A stretch of 64,000 nucleotides of DNA from Actinoplanes philippinensis (lineage in GTDB: Bacteria; Actinomycetota; Actinomycetes; Mycobacteriales; Micromonosporaceae), in the NCBI RefSeq assembly GCF_900113015.1, contig NZ_FONV01000012.1:62001-126000 (forward strand), in the 5' to 3' direction. Made by a program: the position numbers and the translations under genes. The notes beneath the pieces were generated by a model. The model was not told the DNA's origin, ran no database searches, and worked only from the letters and a program-made list of their open reading frames with translations. How positions within the stretch are numbered: the stretch's first letter is position 1; every line of letters begins with the position of its first letter. Positions 45,145-54,012 of the stretch are shown piece after piece.

Positions 45145-45879
45145 ATGCGTGCGACGGTTGGTCCCCTCCCACCCGCGGTCTACTGGCGGCGGCGTTTGGT
45201 CGTGCTGGGCGCGGTGCTGCTCGGCGTCATCGTGCTGTTCGTGTCCTGCTCCGGTGGGGACGACTCGGACCCGAAGAAGGCGTCGTCGGAGGCTTCGCAG
45301 TATCCGGAGCCGGCCCCGAAGAGCGCCTCGCCGACACCGTCCCTGGAGGACAGCGCCGACCCCGGCGTCGGCCCGGCCTACCCGGACCCCAACGAGCTCC
45401 TGTCGCAGCAGCCCGACGACGGCGAGACACTGCCCGCCCCGGCGAACTCGGCGGCGCCCGCCAACAACCCGCCGGCCGCGGGAGCCGCGTGCACCGACGC
45501 CGAGATGCAGCTGACCCCGGTTCCGGCGGACACGTCACCCCAGCGGGGCGCCTCCACCGACATCCAGCTGAAGATCAAGAACATCGGCAACCGCACCTGC
45601 ACCCGTGACCTCGGCGCCAGCGCTCAGGAGATCTACATCGCGCTCGGCGCCCAGCGTGTCTGGTCGTCCGACCAGTGCGCCGCCGTCAAGGGCAACGACG
45701 TGCAGACCCTCGCCGCCGGCGCCGAGAAGACCTTCGAGGTCACCTGGAACGGCAAGCAGTCCACCCAGTGCACCGGCGCCTCGGCGTCCGGCCCGGTCCC
45801 GGCCGCGGGCGCCTACCAGCTGCTCGGCCGCCTCGACACGATCGTCAGCACCCCGGTCGTCCTGACCGTCGTGAACTGA
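45145..45879 (+). CDS. membrane-anchored or lipid-anchored extracytoplasmic protein
   Basis: A 244-residue protein with no named family. Three Arg precede one hydrophobic segment (about residues 17-34) ending L-F-V-S-C-S-G-G, which could be a poor lipobox or a membrane anchor. A Ser/Pro/Asp-rich linker (about 36-110) leads to a C-terminal all-beta domain with four Cys. The D-I-Q-L-K-I-K-N-I-G-N-R-T-C motif resembles the DUF4232/Ig-like fold. The ATG at 45145 is preferred; a GTG at 45133 is four codons upstream. Confidence 0.75.
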   Translation: MRATVGPLPPAVYWRRRLVVLGAVLLGVIVLFVSCSGGDDSDPKKASSEASQYPEPAPKSASPTPSLEDSADPGVGPAYPDPNELLSQQPDDGETLPAPANSAAPANNPPAAGAACTDAEMQLTPVPADTSPQRGASTDIQLKIKNIGNRTCTRDLGASAQEIYIALGAQRVWSSDQCAAVKGNDVQTLAAGAEKTFEVTWNGKQSTQCTGASASGPVPAAGAYQLLGRLDTIVSTPVVLTVVN

Positions 45880-45881
45880 CG

Positions 45882-46391
45882 TTGGTCGCTGCGCTCGAGC
45901 TCTACCTGGACGTCGACACGACACGCCGGGTGCGTACCCTGTGGCGCGCCCTGGAGGACGACGGCATCCCGTCCCTCGGCTCCCTGCACCAGAAGCACCG
46001 TCCGCACATCTCCCTCGCCGCCGCCCACCGGATCGACCCGCACGCGGTCGCCGACGCTCTCGACGGTTTCCCGGTCGGGCGCGGCCTCACCGTCGGCATC
46101 GACTTCGTCGGACAGTTCGTGGGCCGGGTCCTCTGGCTGGGCGTCACCGTCACCGAAGAACTGCTCACCCACCATCGAGCCGTCCACGAACGCCTCACCG
46201 CCGGCGGCGTCGACATCTGGGAGCACTACCGGCCGGGCCGCTGGGTGCCGCACTGCACCATCTCGCTGCGCGTGCCCAACCCGATGATGGCCCCGGCGGT
46301 CCGGCGCTGCCTCGAATACCTGCCGATACAGGCCACGATCGTCGGGGCCGCGGTAGCCGATCACGCCAACGACATCAGTCATCCGCTATAA
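45882..46391 (+). CDS. 2'-5' RNA ligase / cyclic phosphodiesterase-like protein
   Basis: A 169-residue soluble member of the 2H phosphoesterase superfamily. Both H-x-[ST]-x motifs are present: H-I-S-L (about residues 43-46) and H-C-T-I (about 124-127). Family members cut or join 2'-5' linkages or open 2',3'-cyclic phosphates; the natural substrate here is unknown. The apparent start is a TTG at 45882, two bases after the previous stop, suggesting coupling. Confidence 0.8.
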   Translation: MVAALELYLDVDTTRRVRTLWRALEDDGIPSLGSLHQKHRPHISLAAAHRIDPHAVADALDGFPVGRGLTVGIDFVGQFVGRVLWLGVTVTEELLTHHRAVHERLTAGGVDIWEHYRPGRWVPHCTISLRVPNPMMAPAVRRCLEYLPIQATIVGAAVADHANDISHPL

Positions 46392-46699
46392 AAAATCCCT
46401 TTTCGGTACGGCCGACCAGGACGACCGTGGCTACACCGCGAGGTGGCTGCCGGGTCCCGGCCGACACCGCGCCCGCCGGGCGGCGATCCCCCATCACCGC
46501 TACCCCGACCTCCACAGCCGACCGTGCGGGCGCTGCGGGCATCAGCCCGCTCGGTCGTCGTCCCGCTGGTCGTGAGTGCTGTCGGGCCGTGCCGTTCGGC
46601 AGCTCCCGCGTCCCGCTGGTCGTGAGTGCTGTCGGGCCGTGCCGTCGGCAGCTCCCGCGTCCAGCTGGATCGTTCGGTTCAGGATGGTTGTGGGACGGG
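46392..46699. other. convergent intergenic region with a 50-bp tandem duplication
   Basis: This 308-base gap lies between two converging genes. It has A/T-rich tetrads at 46389-46404 (AAAAAA then TTTT) that may help terminate transcription. The main structure is a direct repeat at 46561-46659 (listed separately). No ORF with coding character was found. Confidence 0.5.
46561..46659. repeat. 50-bp tandem direct repeat, two copies
   Basis: A 50-base unit beginning tcccgctggtcgtgagtgct occupies 46561-46610 and is repeated at 46611-46659 with one base deleted (gccgttcgg versus gccgtcgg). A third copy starts and decays after about ten bases. Each unit contains a short gccg ... cggc inverted repeat. 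Confidence 0.88.
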
Positions 46700-47800
46700 T
46701 CAGACGTAGCGCTCGAGGATGGACGCCTCGGCGAGACGGGACAGCCCCTCCCGGACCCCGCGAGCCCGGGCGTCCCCCACCCCCTCCACGGCCTGCAGAT
46801 CCTCGACGGTCGCGCCGAGGAGCCGCTGCAGGCTGCCGAAGTGGTCGACGAGCCGGTCGACGATCTGGGCGGGCAGCCGCGGCACCTTGGCGAGCAGCCG
46901 GAACCCGCGCGGCGAGACGGCCGCGTCGAGAGCGTCGGACGCTCCCGCGTAGCCGATCGCCTTGGCCACGGCGACCAGGTCGATCATCTCGGTGGCGGTG
47001 AGCAGGTCCAGCTCGACGAGAGCCTCGTCGAGGGTGCGCGCCTTACGGCCGGTGGGCAGGTAGTCGCGGATCACCAGGGTGCGGTCGGCGTCGACCCCGG
47101 CCATCAGCTCGTCGAGCTGGAGGGCGAGGAGCCGGCCATCGGTGCCGAGCTCGACCACATATCCCGAGATCTCGTCGGCGATGCGGCGCACCATCTCGAG
47201 GCGCTGCACCACGGCCACCGCGTCACGGACCGTGACCAGATCCTCGATCTCGAGCGCCGACAGTGTGCCGGACACCTCGTCGAGCCGCAGCTTGTAGCGC
47301 TCCAGCGTGGCCAGCGCCTGATTGGCACGGGACAGGATGGCGGCCGAGTCGTCGAGGACGTGGCGCTGCCCGTTCACATACAGCCCGATGATGTGCATCG
47401 ACTGGCTGACCGAGATCACCGGATAGCCGGACTGTTTGGCCACCCGCTCGGCGGTGCGGTGGCGGGTGCCGGACTCCTCGGACGGGATCGACGGGTCGGG
47501 CATCAGGTGCACGGCGGCCCGGACGATCCGGGTGCCGTCACTGGACAGGACGACGGCGCCGTCCATCTTGCACAGCTCACGCAGCCGGGTCGCGGAGAAC
47601 TCCACATCGAGCGGGAACCCGCCGGTGCAGATGGTCTCGACGACGGCGTCATAGCCGAGCACGATGAGCGCGCCGGTGCGGCCCCGGAGGATGCGCTCCA
47701 GACCATCGCGCAGCGCGGTGCCGGGGGCCATCAGGGCGAGGTTGGCGCGGAGCGGATCGCTGGCGCCGCCGGTCAGGCCGGCGCCTGCGGACGGCGTCAT
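46700..47800 (-). CDS. disA: diadenylate cyclase DisA (DNA-integrity scanning)
   Basis: Makes c-di-AMP from two ATP and scans DNA for damage. The catalytic D-G-A (in K-M-D-G-A-V-V-L-S) and R-H-R (in G-T-R-H-R-T-A-E-R) motifs are intact. A central helical linker and a C-terminal helix-hairpin-helix DNA-binding domain ([10 protein letters not shown]) follow. From the ATG at 47800 it is 366 aa, close to the 358-360 aa of known DisA; a GTG at 47881 would add 27 low-complexity residues with no ribosome-binding site. It is downstream of radA. Confidence 0.93.
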   Translation of the reverse strand: MTPSAGAGLTGGASDPLRANLALMAPGTALRDGLERILRGRTGALIVLGYDAVVETICTGGFPLDVEFSATRLRELCKMDGAVVLSSDGTRIVRAAVHLMPDPSIPSEESGTRHRTAERVAKQSGYPVISVSQSMHIIGLYVNGQRHVLDDSAAILSRANQALATLERYKLRLDEVSGTLSALEIEDLVTVRDAVAVVQRLEMVRRIADEISGYVVELGTDGRLLALQLDELMAGVDADRTLVIRDYLPTGRKARTLDEALVELDLLTATEMIDLVAVAKAIGYAGASDALDAAVSPRGFRLLAKVPRLPAQIVDRLVDHFGSLQRLLGATVEDLQAVEGVGDARARGVREGLSRLAEASILERYV

Positions 47801-47964
47801 CGCGCGATGCCCCGCGCCGTTGACGCCGGGACGCGGCGTTGAACTGGCAGCGGGCTTGGAACCATCGCGGTCGAGCGGCACCCGGACATTCTACGGACTG
47901 TCATCCAGGCCAACGAGCCGTGGTTTGATGAATGCTCCGTAGCGTGATGAAACGTGACTCTGCG

Positions 47965-49386
47965 TCATCGGCTGCTGTGCTCGGCCGAGGCCCGCGCTGC
48001 GCTCTGCAACGCCGACTGCAGATTGTTCACCTCGATCACCTGCATGCCCTTGGGCGCGCCGGAGGTCGCGTCGGGGCCGCAGCCGGGTGGCACCAGCGCG
48101 ACGGTGAAGCCGAGCCGGGCCGCCTCGGCGAGCCGCCGGCCGACCGCGCCGACCCGGCGGATCTCCCCGGTCAGGCCGACCTCGCCGATCGCCACCAGGG
48201 TCGGCGCCATCGCCAGGTCGAGCCCACCGGACGCGACGGCCAGGGCCATCGCCAGGTCGGCGGACGGCTCGATCAGCCGGATGCCGCCCACAGTGGCCGC
48301 GAACACCTCACGGTTGTAGAGCTTGAGCTGCTTGGTGCGCCGCTCCAGCACGGCCAGCACCATGGCGAGCCGGGCATGATCGAGACCGGACACGGTGCGC
48401 CGTGGCGACCCCTGCACCTCGGCCCCGATCAGCGCCTGCACCTCGGTGACGAGCGCCCGCCGGCCCTCCATCGCCACCGTGACGCAGGTGCCGGGCACCG
48501 GCTCGACATAGCGCGTCAAGAACAGCCCGGACGGATCGGGCAGGCTGGTGATGCCGCCCTCGTGCATCTCGAAGCAGCCCACCTCGTCGGCCGCGCCGAA
48601 CCGATTCTTCACCCCGCGGACCAGGCGCAGCGACGAATGCTTGTCGCCCTCGAAGTGGAGCACCACGTCGACCAGGTGCTCCAGGACACGGGGACCGGCG
48701 ACCTGACCGTCCTTGGTCACGTGACCGACCAGGACGGTGGCGATGCCCCGCTCCTTGGCGATCGCGACGAGCGCGGCGGTGACCGCGCGGACCTGGGTGA
48801 CACCGCCGGGCACCCCCTCGGTGCCGGGCGCCGCGACGGTCTGCACCGAGTCGAGGATCAGCAGGCCCGGCCGGACCGCGTCGAGGTGACCGATCACGGT
48901 GCCGAGGTCGTTTTCCGAAGCGAGATAGAGCTTCTCGTGGAGGGCGCCGAGCCGCTCGGCCCGCAGCCGGACCTGGCTGACCGACTCCTCGCCGCTGACC
49001 ACCAGGGACGGGGTGCCCGCGCCGACCGCCCACTGCTGAGCGACGTCGAGCAGCAGGGTGGATTTGCCGACCCCCGGCTCACCGGCGAGCAGCACCACCG
49101 CGCCGGGCACCAGCCCACCACCGAGAACCCGGTCGAGCTCGCTCACGCCGGTGGCGACCGCCCGGGCCGGGGCCGCGCTGATCTGCGCGATCGGCCGGGC
49201 CGGCTCGGACGGCATGCGGGAGCTGACCACGCGCCCGGAGACCGGAACGGTCACCGTGGACTCGATGATCGAGCCCCACTCGCCGCACTCCGGGCAGCGC
49301 CCCAGCCATTTCGGCGGCTGGTGGCCACACGCGTCACAGACGTAGGCGGCCTTGGGGGCCTTGGCTGCCGAACGGGAGGTCGTCAC
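47965..49386 (-). CDS. radA: DNA repair protein RadA
   Basis: RecA-like branch-migration helicase. N-terminal zinc finger C17-x2-C20 ... C31-x2-C34, RecA core with Walker A A-G-E-P-G-V-G-K-S-T, the RadA-specific K-N-R-F-G motif, and a C-terminal Lon-like domain. It is 473 aa. In bacteria RadA and DisA act together at stalled forks, and the radA-disA order here is the conserved actinobacterial one. The start at 49386 begins 54 bases after the LpqE-like gene on the same strand. Confidence 0.95.
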   Translation of the reverse strand: MTTSRSAAKAPKAAYVCDACGHQPPKWLGRCPECGEWGSIIESTVTVPVSGRVVSSRMPSEPARPIAQISAAPARAVATGVSELDRVLGGGLVPGAVVLLAGEPGVGKSTLLLDVAQQWAVGAGTPSLVVSGEESVSQVRLRAERLGALHEKLYLASENDLGTVIGHLDAVRPGLLILDSVQTVAAPGTEGVPGGVTQVRAVTAALVAIAKERGIATVLVGHVTKDGQVAGPRVLEHLVDVVLHFEGDKHSSLRLVRGVKNRFGAADEVGCFEMHEGGITSLPDPSGLFLTRYVEPVPGTCVTVAMEGRRALVTEVQALIGAEVQGSPRRTVSGLDHARLAMVLAVLERRTKQLKLYNREVFAATVGGIRLIEPSADLAMALAVASGGLDLAMAPTLVAIGEVGLTGEIRRVGAVGRRLAEAARLGFTVALVPPGCGPDATSGAPKGMQVIEVNNLQSALQSAARASAEHSSR

Positions 49387-49440
49387 CCCGACACGCTAGC
49401 TCGGGGGTCCGACATTTCCCGGACGGGTGCCGGCCACGGC

Positions 49441-50130
49441 TCAGTGGCCGCCCTCGGTCTCCTCGTGGATCTCGGCGGAGCCGCGCGGGGCCGGGGTCAG
49501 CGGCGAGGCGACCGGCGCCTGCAGGATCAGCGGCGTCGCGTCGTTGCTGAACTCGAAGACCAGGTTGAGCGTCATACCCGGCTTCAGCTCGCCGCTCAGG
49601 TCGACGGCCTGCAACTGAGCGGCGTCGGCCGGCTTGAAGACCGCCGAGCCCTGCGGGCCGATCTTGATCTGAGCCGGCGCGACGGTGCTGGCCGGCTCGG
49701 TGCTCGGCGACGGCGCCCCGGAGACGCCGGGCTCAGCCGAGGCGCCGGCGGACGCGCCCGCGACCTCGCCGGGCGTGGTCACGGTCGCCGTGCTGACGAA
49801 CCCGACCCGCGTGGCGCTGAGGACGTCGGGCCGGTTGGCTGCCGCCTGGCTGCTGATCGTGACGGTGACCGTCTCGTTGGTCTCGTTGAAGAGACTCACC
49901 TCGAGCGGCGCGTTCTCGTGGGCCTCGTAGCCCTTGATGCCGTTGTATTCCACCTGGAGGTTGCGGACCAGCACCTTGCCGTCACCGGACTCCGCGTTGA
50001 CGCCTGCGATCGGCGTGTCCAGGATGGCGGTCTCGGCGACCTGGCCGGCCGAGCACGCGCCCAGAGCCAGGGCGGCGACCGTGGCGGCACCCGCGACCAC
50101 AGCGGCGCGACGGGTTCCCAGGGAGCGCAT
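49441..50130 (-). CDS. LpqE-like lipoprotein
   Basis: A 229-residue exported lipoprotein with a signal peptide ending L-A-L-G-A-C. The mature part is beta-rich with a low-complexity Ala/Ser/Pro/Gly insert (about residues 120-150) and a C-terminal tail with His/Glu (E-I-H-E-E-T-E-G-G-H). In M. tuberculosis the equivalent neighbour of radA is lpqE (Rv3584). The function is unknown; metal handling is a possibility because of the fold and His tail. The ATG at 50130 has GGAGG 6 bases upstream. Confidence 0.8.
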   Translation of the reverse strand: MRSLGTRRAAVVAGAATVAALALGACSAGQVAETAILDTPIAGVNAESGDGKVLVRNLQVEYNGIKGYEAHENAPLEVSLFNETNETVTVTISSQAAANRPDVLSATRVGFVSTATVTTPGEVAGASAGASAEPGVSGAPSPSTEPASTVAPAQIKIGPQGSAVFKPADAAQLQAVDLSGELKPGMTLNLVFEFSNDATPLILQAPVASPLTPAPRGSAEIHEETEGGH

Positions 50131-50209
50131 CACGATCCTCCAAATAGAGACACCAGGGTGTTAGATCAGCGTAGTGGGCGGCGTTCGCGCGCGTGCGGGG
50201 ACCCATCCA

Positions 50210-51037
50210 TCAGGTCACGCGGCCACTGAGAACCAGCAGCAGGACGTCGATCAGAGCCACCACGATGACCGCGCGGAAGAGGGCCACCGGGCGTCCTTCG
50301 GCGCGGCGGGCGGCGTACCACCCGAGGGGCAGGACCACGACGGCGGCCGCGCCCGCCGCCAGCCCGGACCACGACGGCGGGCCGGGTGGTCCGAGGACCA
50401 GGGCGGCCGTCGCGCCCAGCAGGAGCGCCGCGGCGGCCAGTTGCGACCCGGCGGCGCCGATCCGGTGCGGCAGGCCGCGCACGCCGGTGGCCGCGTCGTC
50501 GGCGAGGTCCGGCAGCACGTTGGCGAAGTGCGCCCCGCCGCCGAGCAGCGCGCCCGCCGTGACGAGCCACCACGGCGGCGCCGGGGCGCCGGGCAGCGCG
50601 AGGACCACGAAGGCGGGCAGGAGACCGAAAGAGATCAGGTACGGCAGGACCGAGAACACGGTGCTCTTCAGCGGCCAGTCGTAGAGCAGCGCCACCCCGG
50701 CGGCCACCGTGATCGCCAGCGTGGCCGGACCGCCGAGCGGCAGCGCCAGCACCGGGACCGCCAGGGCGGCGAGCAGACCCGAGACCGCGACGGCACGCCC
50801 GGAGACCGCCCCTGCCACCAGCGGTTTGTCACGCCGCCCGGCCAGCCGGTCGCGCTCCTGGTCGAGCCGGTCGTTGACCCAGCCGACGGCGAGCTGGGAG
50901 GCCGCCACCGCCGCCGCGACCGACGCGAGCCGCCACCCGCGGTGCCCGGCGCCGGCGGCGAGCAGGGTGATGGCGAGGGTGACGGCGGCACCCGGTTCCG
51001 GATGGGCCGATCTGATCAGCGCGAGCACACGGGACAT
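50210..51037 (-). CDS. UbiA-family prenyltransferase
   Basis: A 275-residue integral membrane enzyme with about seven to nine segments. The first Asp-rich prenyl-diphosphate site is N-D-R-L-D-Q-E-R-D (near residues 54-62) and the second is the region around D-L-A-D-D (near 175-179). UbiA enzymes attach an isoprenoid chain to an aromatic ring. It is divergent from the methyltransferase, acyl-CoA dehydrogenase and type III polyketide synthase genes, which probably make its acceptor. The ATG at 51037 leaves a 48-base divergent gap that must hold both promoters. Confidence 0.85.
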   Translation of the reverse strand: MSRVLALIRSAHPEPGAAVTLAITLLAAGAGHRGWRLASVAAAVAASQLAVGWVNDRLDQERDRLAGRRDKPLVAGAVSGRAVAVSGLLAALAVPVLALPLGGPATLAITVAAGVALLYDWPLKSTVFSVLPYLISFGLLPAFVVLALPGAPAPPWWLVTAGALLGGGAHFANVLPDLADDAATGVRGLPHRIGAAGSQLAAAALLLGATAALVLGPPGPPSWSGLAAGAAAVVVLPLGWYAARRAEGRPVALFRAVIVVALIDVLLLVLSGRVT

Positions 51038-51085
51038 GCCTGACAAGTGTGGCCCCCGCTGCGAACCCGTGCCAGGCTCGATCAC

Positions 51086-51817
51086 ATGCGATCGATGCCG
51101 CGCAACGATCCACGTCAGTACGACGACCTTGCCGCCGAGTGGTGGCGCCCCGCCGGAACCTTCGCCCTCCTGCACTGGCTCGCCGCCGCCCGGGCCGCCC
51201 TCGTCCCACCCGCCGCCACCCCCGGCCGGGTCCTGGTCGACGCCGGCTGCGGCGGTGGCCTCCTCGCCCCGCACCTGCGCGGCAAGGGTTACCGGCACAT
51301 CGGCGTCGACCTGCGCCGGACCGGCCTGGCGCAGGCCGTCCCGCACGGCGTGACCGCGATCAACGGCGACGTGACGGCGCTGCCGCTGCGGGCCGGCGGC
51401 GCCGACGTGGTGGTGGCCGGGGAGATCCTGGAGCACGTCCCCGACCTGCCGGGCACGGTCGCCGAGCTGTGCCGCGTGCTGCGCCCGGGCGGTCTCGTGG
51501 TGCTGGACACGCTCAACGACACCGGGCTGAGCCGGCTGATCACGGTGACCCTCGGCGAGCGGCTCGGCCTCGCCCCGCCGGGCCTGCACGATCCGGCGCT
51601 GTTCGTGCGCCCGGGCCGGCTGGTGGCCGAGTTCGCCCGGCACGGCGTGACGCTGCGGGTCCGCGGGGTGCGGCCCAGCCTGACCGGCCTGTTCCGCTGG
51701 CTGGTGCTGCGGCGGCCGGCGCACGGGCGACGGATCGTCCCGGTCCCGTCCACCGCGGTCCTGTACCAGGGTGTGGGCACCAAAATCCGGGGTATCGAGG
51801 GGCGTGACCATGCTTGA
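51086..51817 (+). CDS. UbiG-like SAM-dependent O-methyltransferase
   Basis: A 243-residue class I methyltransferase. SAM motif L-V-D-A-G-C-G-G-G-L-L (about residues 49-59). The N-terminal Y-D-D-L-A-A-E-W-W is the hallmark of UbiG-type quinone/polyphenol O-methyltransferases. The likely substrate is a phenolic hydroxyl made by the polyketide synthase two genes downstream. The ATG at 51086 is weakly supported; another is at 51095. The stop overlaps the next start by eight bases. Confidence 0.82.
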   Translation: MRSMPRNDPRQYDDLAAEWWRPAGTFALLHWLAAARAALVPPAATPGRVLVDAGCGGGLLAPHLRGKGYRHIGVDLRRTGLAQAVPHGVTAINGDVTALPLRAGGADVVVAGEILEHVPDLPGTVAELCRVLRPGGLVVLDTLNDTGLSRLITVTLGERLGLAPPGLHDPALFVRPGRLVAEFARHGVTLRVRGVRPSLTGLFRWLVLRRPAHGRRIVPVPSTAVLYQGVGTKIRGIEGRDHA

Positions 51818-52964
51818 TGACGCGCGGCGGCTCGCACCGAGGTTCGCGGCCCGGGCGGCCGCCGCCGACCGGGACGGCGCCTTCCCGATGGACGACTTCG
51901 CCGACCTGCGAGACGCCGGGTTCTTCGGCCTGATGGTCCCGGCCCGGCTGGGCGGCGCCGGGGCGGGCTTCACCGAGTATGCGGACGTCGCCTACGAGCT
52001 GGCCCGGGGCAACGGCGCCACCGCCCTGGTCTTCAACATGCACGCCTCGGTGACCGGCGCCCTCAGCGGCGTCACCGACGAGCTGGCCGAGGCGCTCGGA
52101 CTGCCACCCGCGGCCCTGGCGGCTCGTGACGACGCGCTCAAGGCGGCCGCGGCCGGCAGCTGGTATGCGGTGGCGATGAGCGAGCGTGGCGCCGGTTCCC
52201 GGCTGTCCCGGCTGGCCACCACGTACCAGCGGGACGGCGACGGCTACCGGATAAAGGGGTCCAAGACGTTCTGCTCCGGGGCCGGGCACGCGGACGCGTA
52301 CCTGATCGCCGCCCGCAGCACCGACGATCCGGCGCAGGTGTCGCAGTTCCTGGTCCCGGCCGGCGACGGGCTGACCGTCGAGCCGACCTGGGACGCCCTC
52401 GGCATGCGCGCCACCGCCTCGCACGACCTGCACATCGACGTCACCGTCCCGGCGCTCGCCCTGCTCGGCGGGGTCGAGGGCCTGGCCCTGGCGGTGGCCC
52501 AGCTGGCGCCGCACTGGATGGTGGCCAGCTACGCCGCCGTCTACGTGGGCGTGGCCCGGGCCGCCGTGGACGCCGCCGTCGAGCACGTCCGGGCCCGCGG
52601 GCTGGAGCGACTGCCGGCCGTGCGGGCCCGGATCGGCCGTGCCGACGCCGCCGTGGCCGCCGCCCACCTGGTGGTGCGGGAGGCGGCCCGCCGGGTCGAC
52701 ACGTCACCCGGCGACGCCGAGACCAACCGCTGGGTGTGGCGGGCGAAACTGCTCGCCGGCACGACCGCGGCCGACGTGGCGGCGTCGATGCTGGAGGCCG
52801 CCGGCACCTCGGCGATGCGCCGCGGCCACCCGCTCGAACGCCTGTACCGGGACGCGCGGGCCGGATCACTGCAACCCGCCACCAGCGACGTCTGCGCCGA
52901 CTGGCTCGGCGTGGACGCGCTCGGTGGGGACCCGGACGCCGACGGCACCGCCCCGCGCTGGTGA
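51810..52964 (+). CDS. acyl-CoA dehydrogenase family flavoprotein
   Basis: A 384-residue FAD protein of the acyl-CoA dehydrogenase fold: an N-terminal helical domain, a central strand region (A-M-S-E-R-G-A-G-S with K-G-S-K-T-F-C-S-G) and a C-terminal helical bundle. It may desaturate the fatty-acyl starter, or oxygenate the product as some members of this fold do; the catalytic base cannot be fixed by eye. The ATG at 51810 has GAGGGG 7 bases upstream and overlaps the methyltransferase stop. Its own stop overlaps the polyketide synthase GTG (GTGA). Confidence 0.82.
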   Translation: MLDDARRLAPRFAARAAAADRDGAFPMDDFADLRDAGFFGLMVPARLGGAGAGFTEYADVAYELARGNGATALVFNMHASVTGALSGVTDELAEALGLPPAALAARDDALKAAAAGSWYAVAMSERGAGSRLSRLATTYQRDGDGYRIKGSKTFCSGAGHADAYLIAARSTDDPAQVSQFLVPAGDGLTVEPTWDALGMRATASHDLHIDVTVPALALLGGVEGLALAVAQLAPHWMVASYAAVYVGVARAAVDAAVEHVRARGLERLPAVRARIGRADAAVAAAHLVVREAARRVDTSPGDAETNRWVWRAKLLAGTTAADVAASMLEAAGTSAMRRGHPLERLYRDARAGSLQPATSDVCADWLGVDALGGDPDADGTAPRW

Positions 52965-54010
52965 CGGCCGCGATCACCGGCCTCGGCATCGCGCTGCCGC
53001 CGGCCACCGGCCAGGACGAGATCTGGGACGGCTACTTCAGCGCGCACTACGCCGGGCCGCGCAACGGCCTGGCCCGGCGGATCTTCACCAACTCGGGCGT
53101 ACGCACCCGGCACGCCGCGGTGAGCCCGCTGATCGAGGACGTGTCCGAGTGGTCCACCGAACGCCGGATGCGCCGATACCAGGCCGAGGTCATGCCGCTG
53201 GGCAAGGCAGCGGTCGGCCGGGCGCTCGCCGACGCCGGGATCGCCGCCGGCGATCTGGGGCTCTTCGCGGTCTGCTCGTGCACCGGCTACGCCACTCCCG
53301 GCCTCGACATCCTCCTCGCCCGTGACATGGGCATGTCGCCCAGCGTGCAGCGGCTTTTCGTCGGGCACATGGGGTGTTATGCGGCGCTGCCCGGCCTGGG
53401 CGCGGTCAGCGACTTCGTCACCGCCCGGGGGCGTCCGGCCCTGCTGCTCTGCGCCGAACTCACCAGCCTGCACCTGCAGCCGCCCGGTGCCCGGGCGGAC
53501 ATCCAGCAGATCGTCTCCCATGCGCTGTTCTCCGACGCCGCGGCCGCCGTCGTGGTCACCGATACCGCTTCGGGGTACGCCGTACGCGAGGTCGCCGCGA
53601 TCACCGACACCTCAACCGCCGACCACATGACCTGGGACGTCACCGATCAGGGGTTCCGGATGGGACTGTCGCCGCGGGTGCCGGCGGTGCTCGCCACCCA
53701 TGTCCGCGGCCTGGTCGACCAGGTCCTCGGCCGGCACGGCCGGAGCATCGCCGACGTCGACGGGTGGGCCGTGCACCCGGGCGGCCCGAAGATCCTCGAC
53801 GTGGTTCAGGAACAGCTCGAACTACCCGGGACGGCCCTGGCCGCGTCCCGCTCGGTGCTCGCCGCGCACGGCAACTGCTCGTCGCCGACCGTCCTGCTGG
53901 TCCTCGACGAGCTGCGCCGCCGCCCGTCGCCCCCGCGGTCGGTGGTGATGCTCGCGTTCGGCCCCGGCCTCACGCTCTACGTCACTCTTCTGGAGGGCTC
54001 TAGTCTCTGA
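52961..54010 (+). CDS. type III polyketide synthase (chalcone-synthase-like)
   Basis: A 349-residue homodimeric ketosynthase that extends an acyl-CoA with malonyl-CoA and cyclises the product to a resorcinol, phloroglucinol or pyrone. The catalytic triad is Cys139 (G-H-M-G-C-Y-A-A), His272 (W-A-V-H-P-G-G-P) and Asn305 (H-G-N-C-S-S-P-T). The C-terminal G-F/L-G-P loop appears as A-F-G-P-G-L-T. The GTG start overlaps the upstream stop. Actinoplanes missouriensis is known to combine such a synthase with methyl and prenyl transfer to make alkyl-methoxyhydroquinones, so a related product is plausible. Confidence 0.92.
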   Translation: MTAAITGLGIALPPATGQDEIWDGYFSAHYAGPRNGLARRIFTNSGVRTRHAAVSPLIEDVSEWSTERRMRRYQAEVMPLGKAAVGRALADAGIAAGDLGLFAVCSCTGYATPGLDILLARDMGMSPSVQRLFVGHMGCYAALPGLGAVSDFVTARGRPALLLCAELTSLHLQPPGARADIQQIVSHALFSDAAAAVVVTDTASGYAVREVAAITDTSTADHMTWDVTDQGFRMGLSPRVPAVLATHVRGLVDQVLGRHGRSIADVDGWAVHPGGPKILDVVQEQLELPGTALAASRSVLAAHGNCSSPTVLLVLDELRRRPSPPRSVVMLAFGPGLTLYVTLLEGSSL

Positions 54011-54012
54011 GC

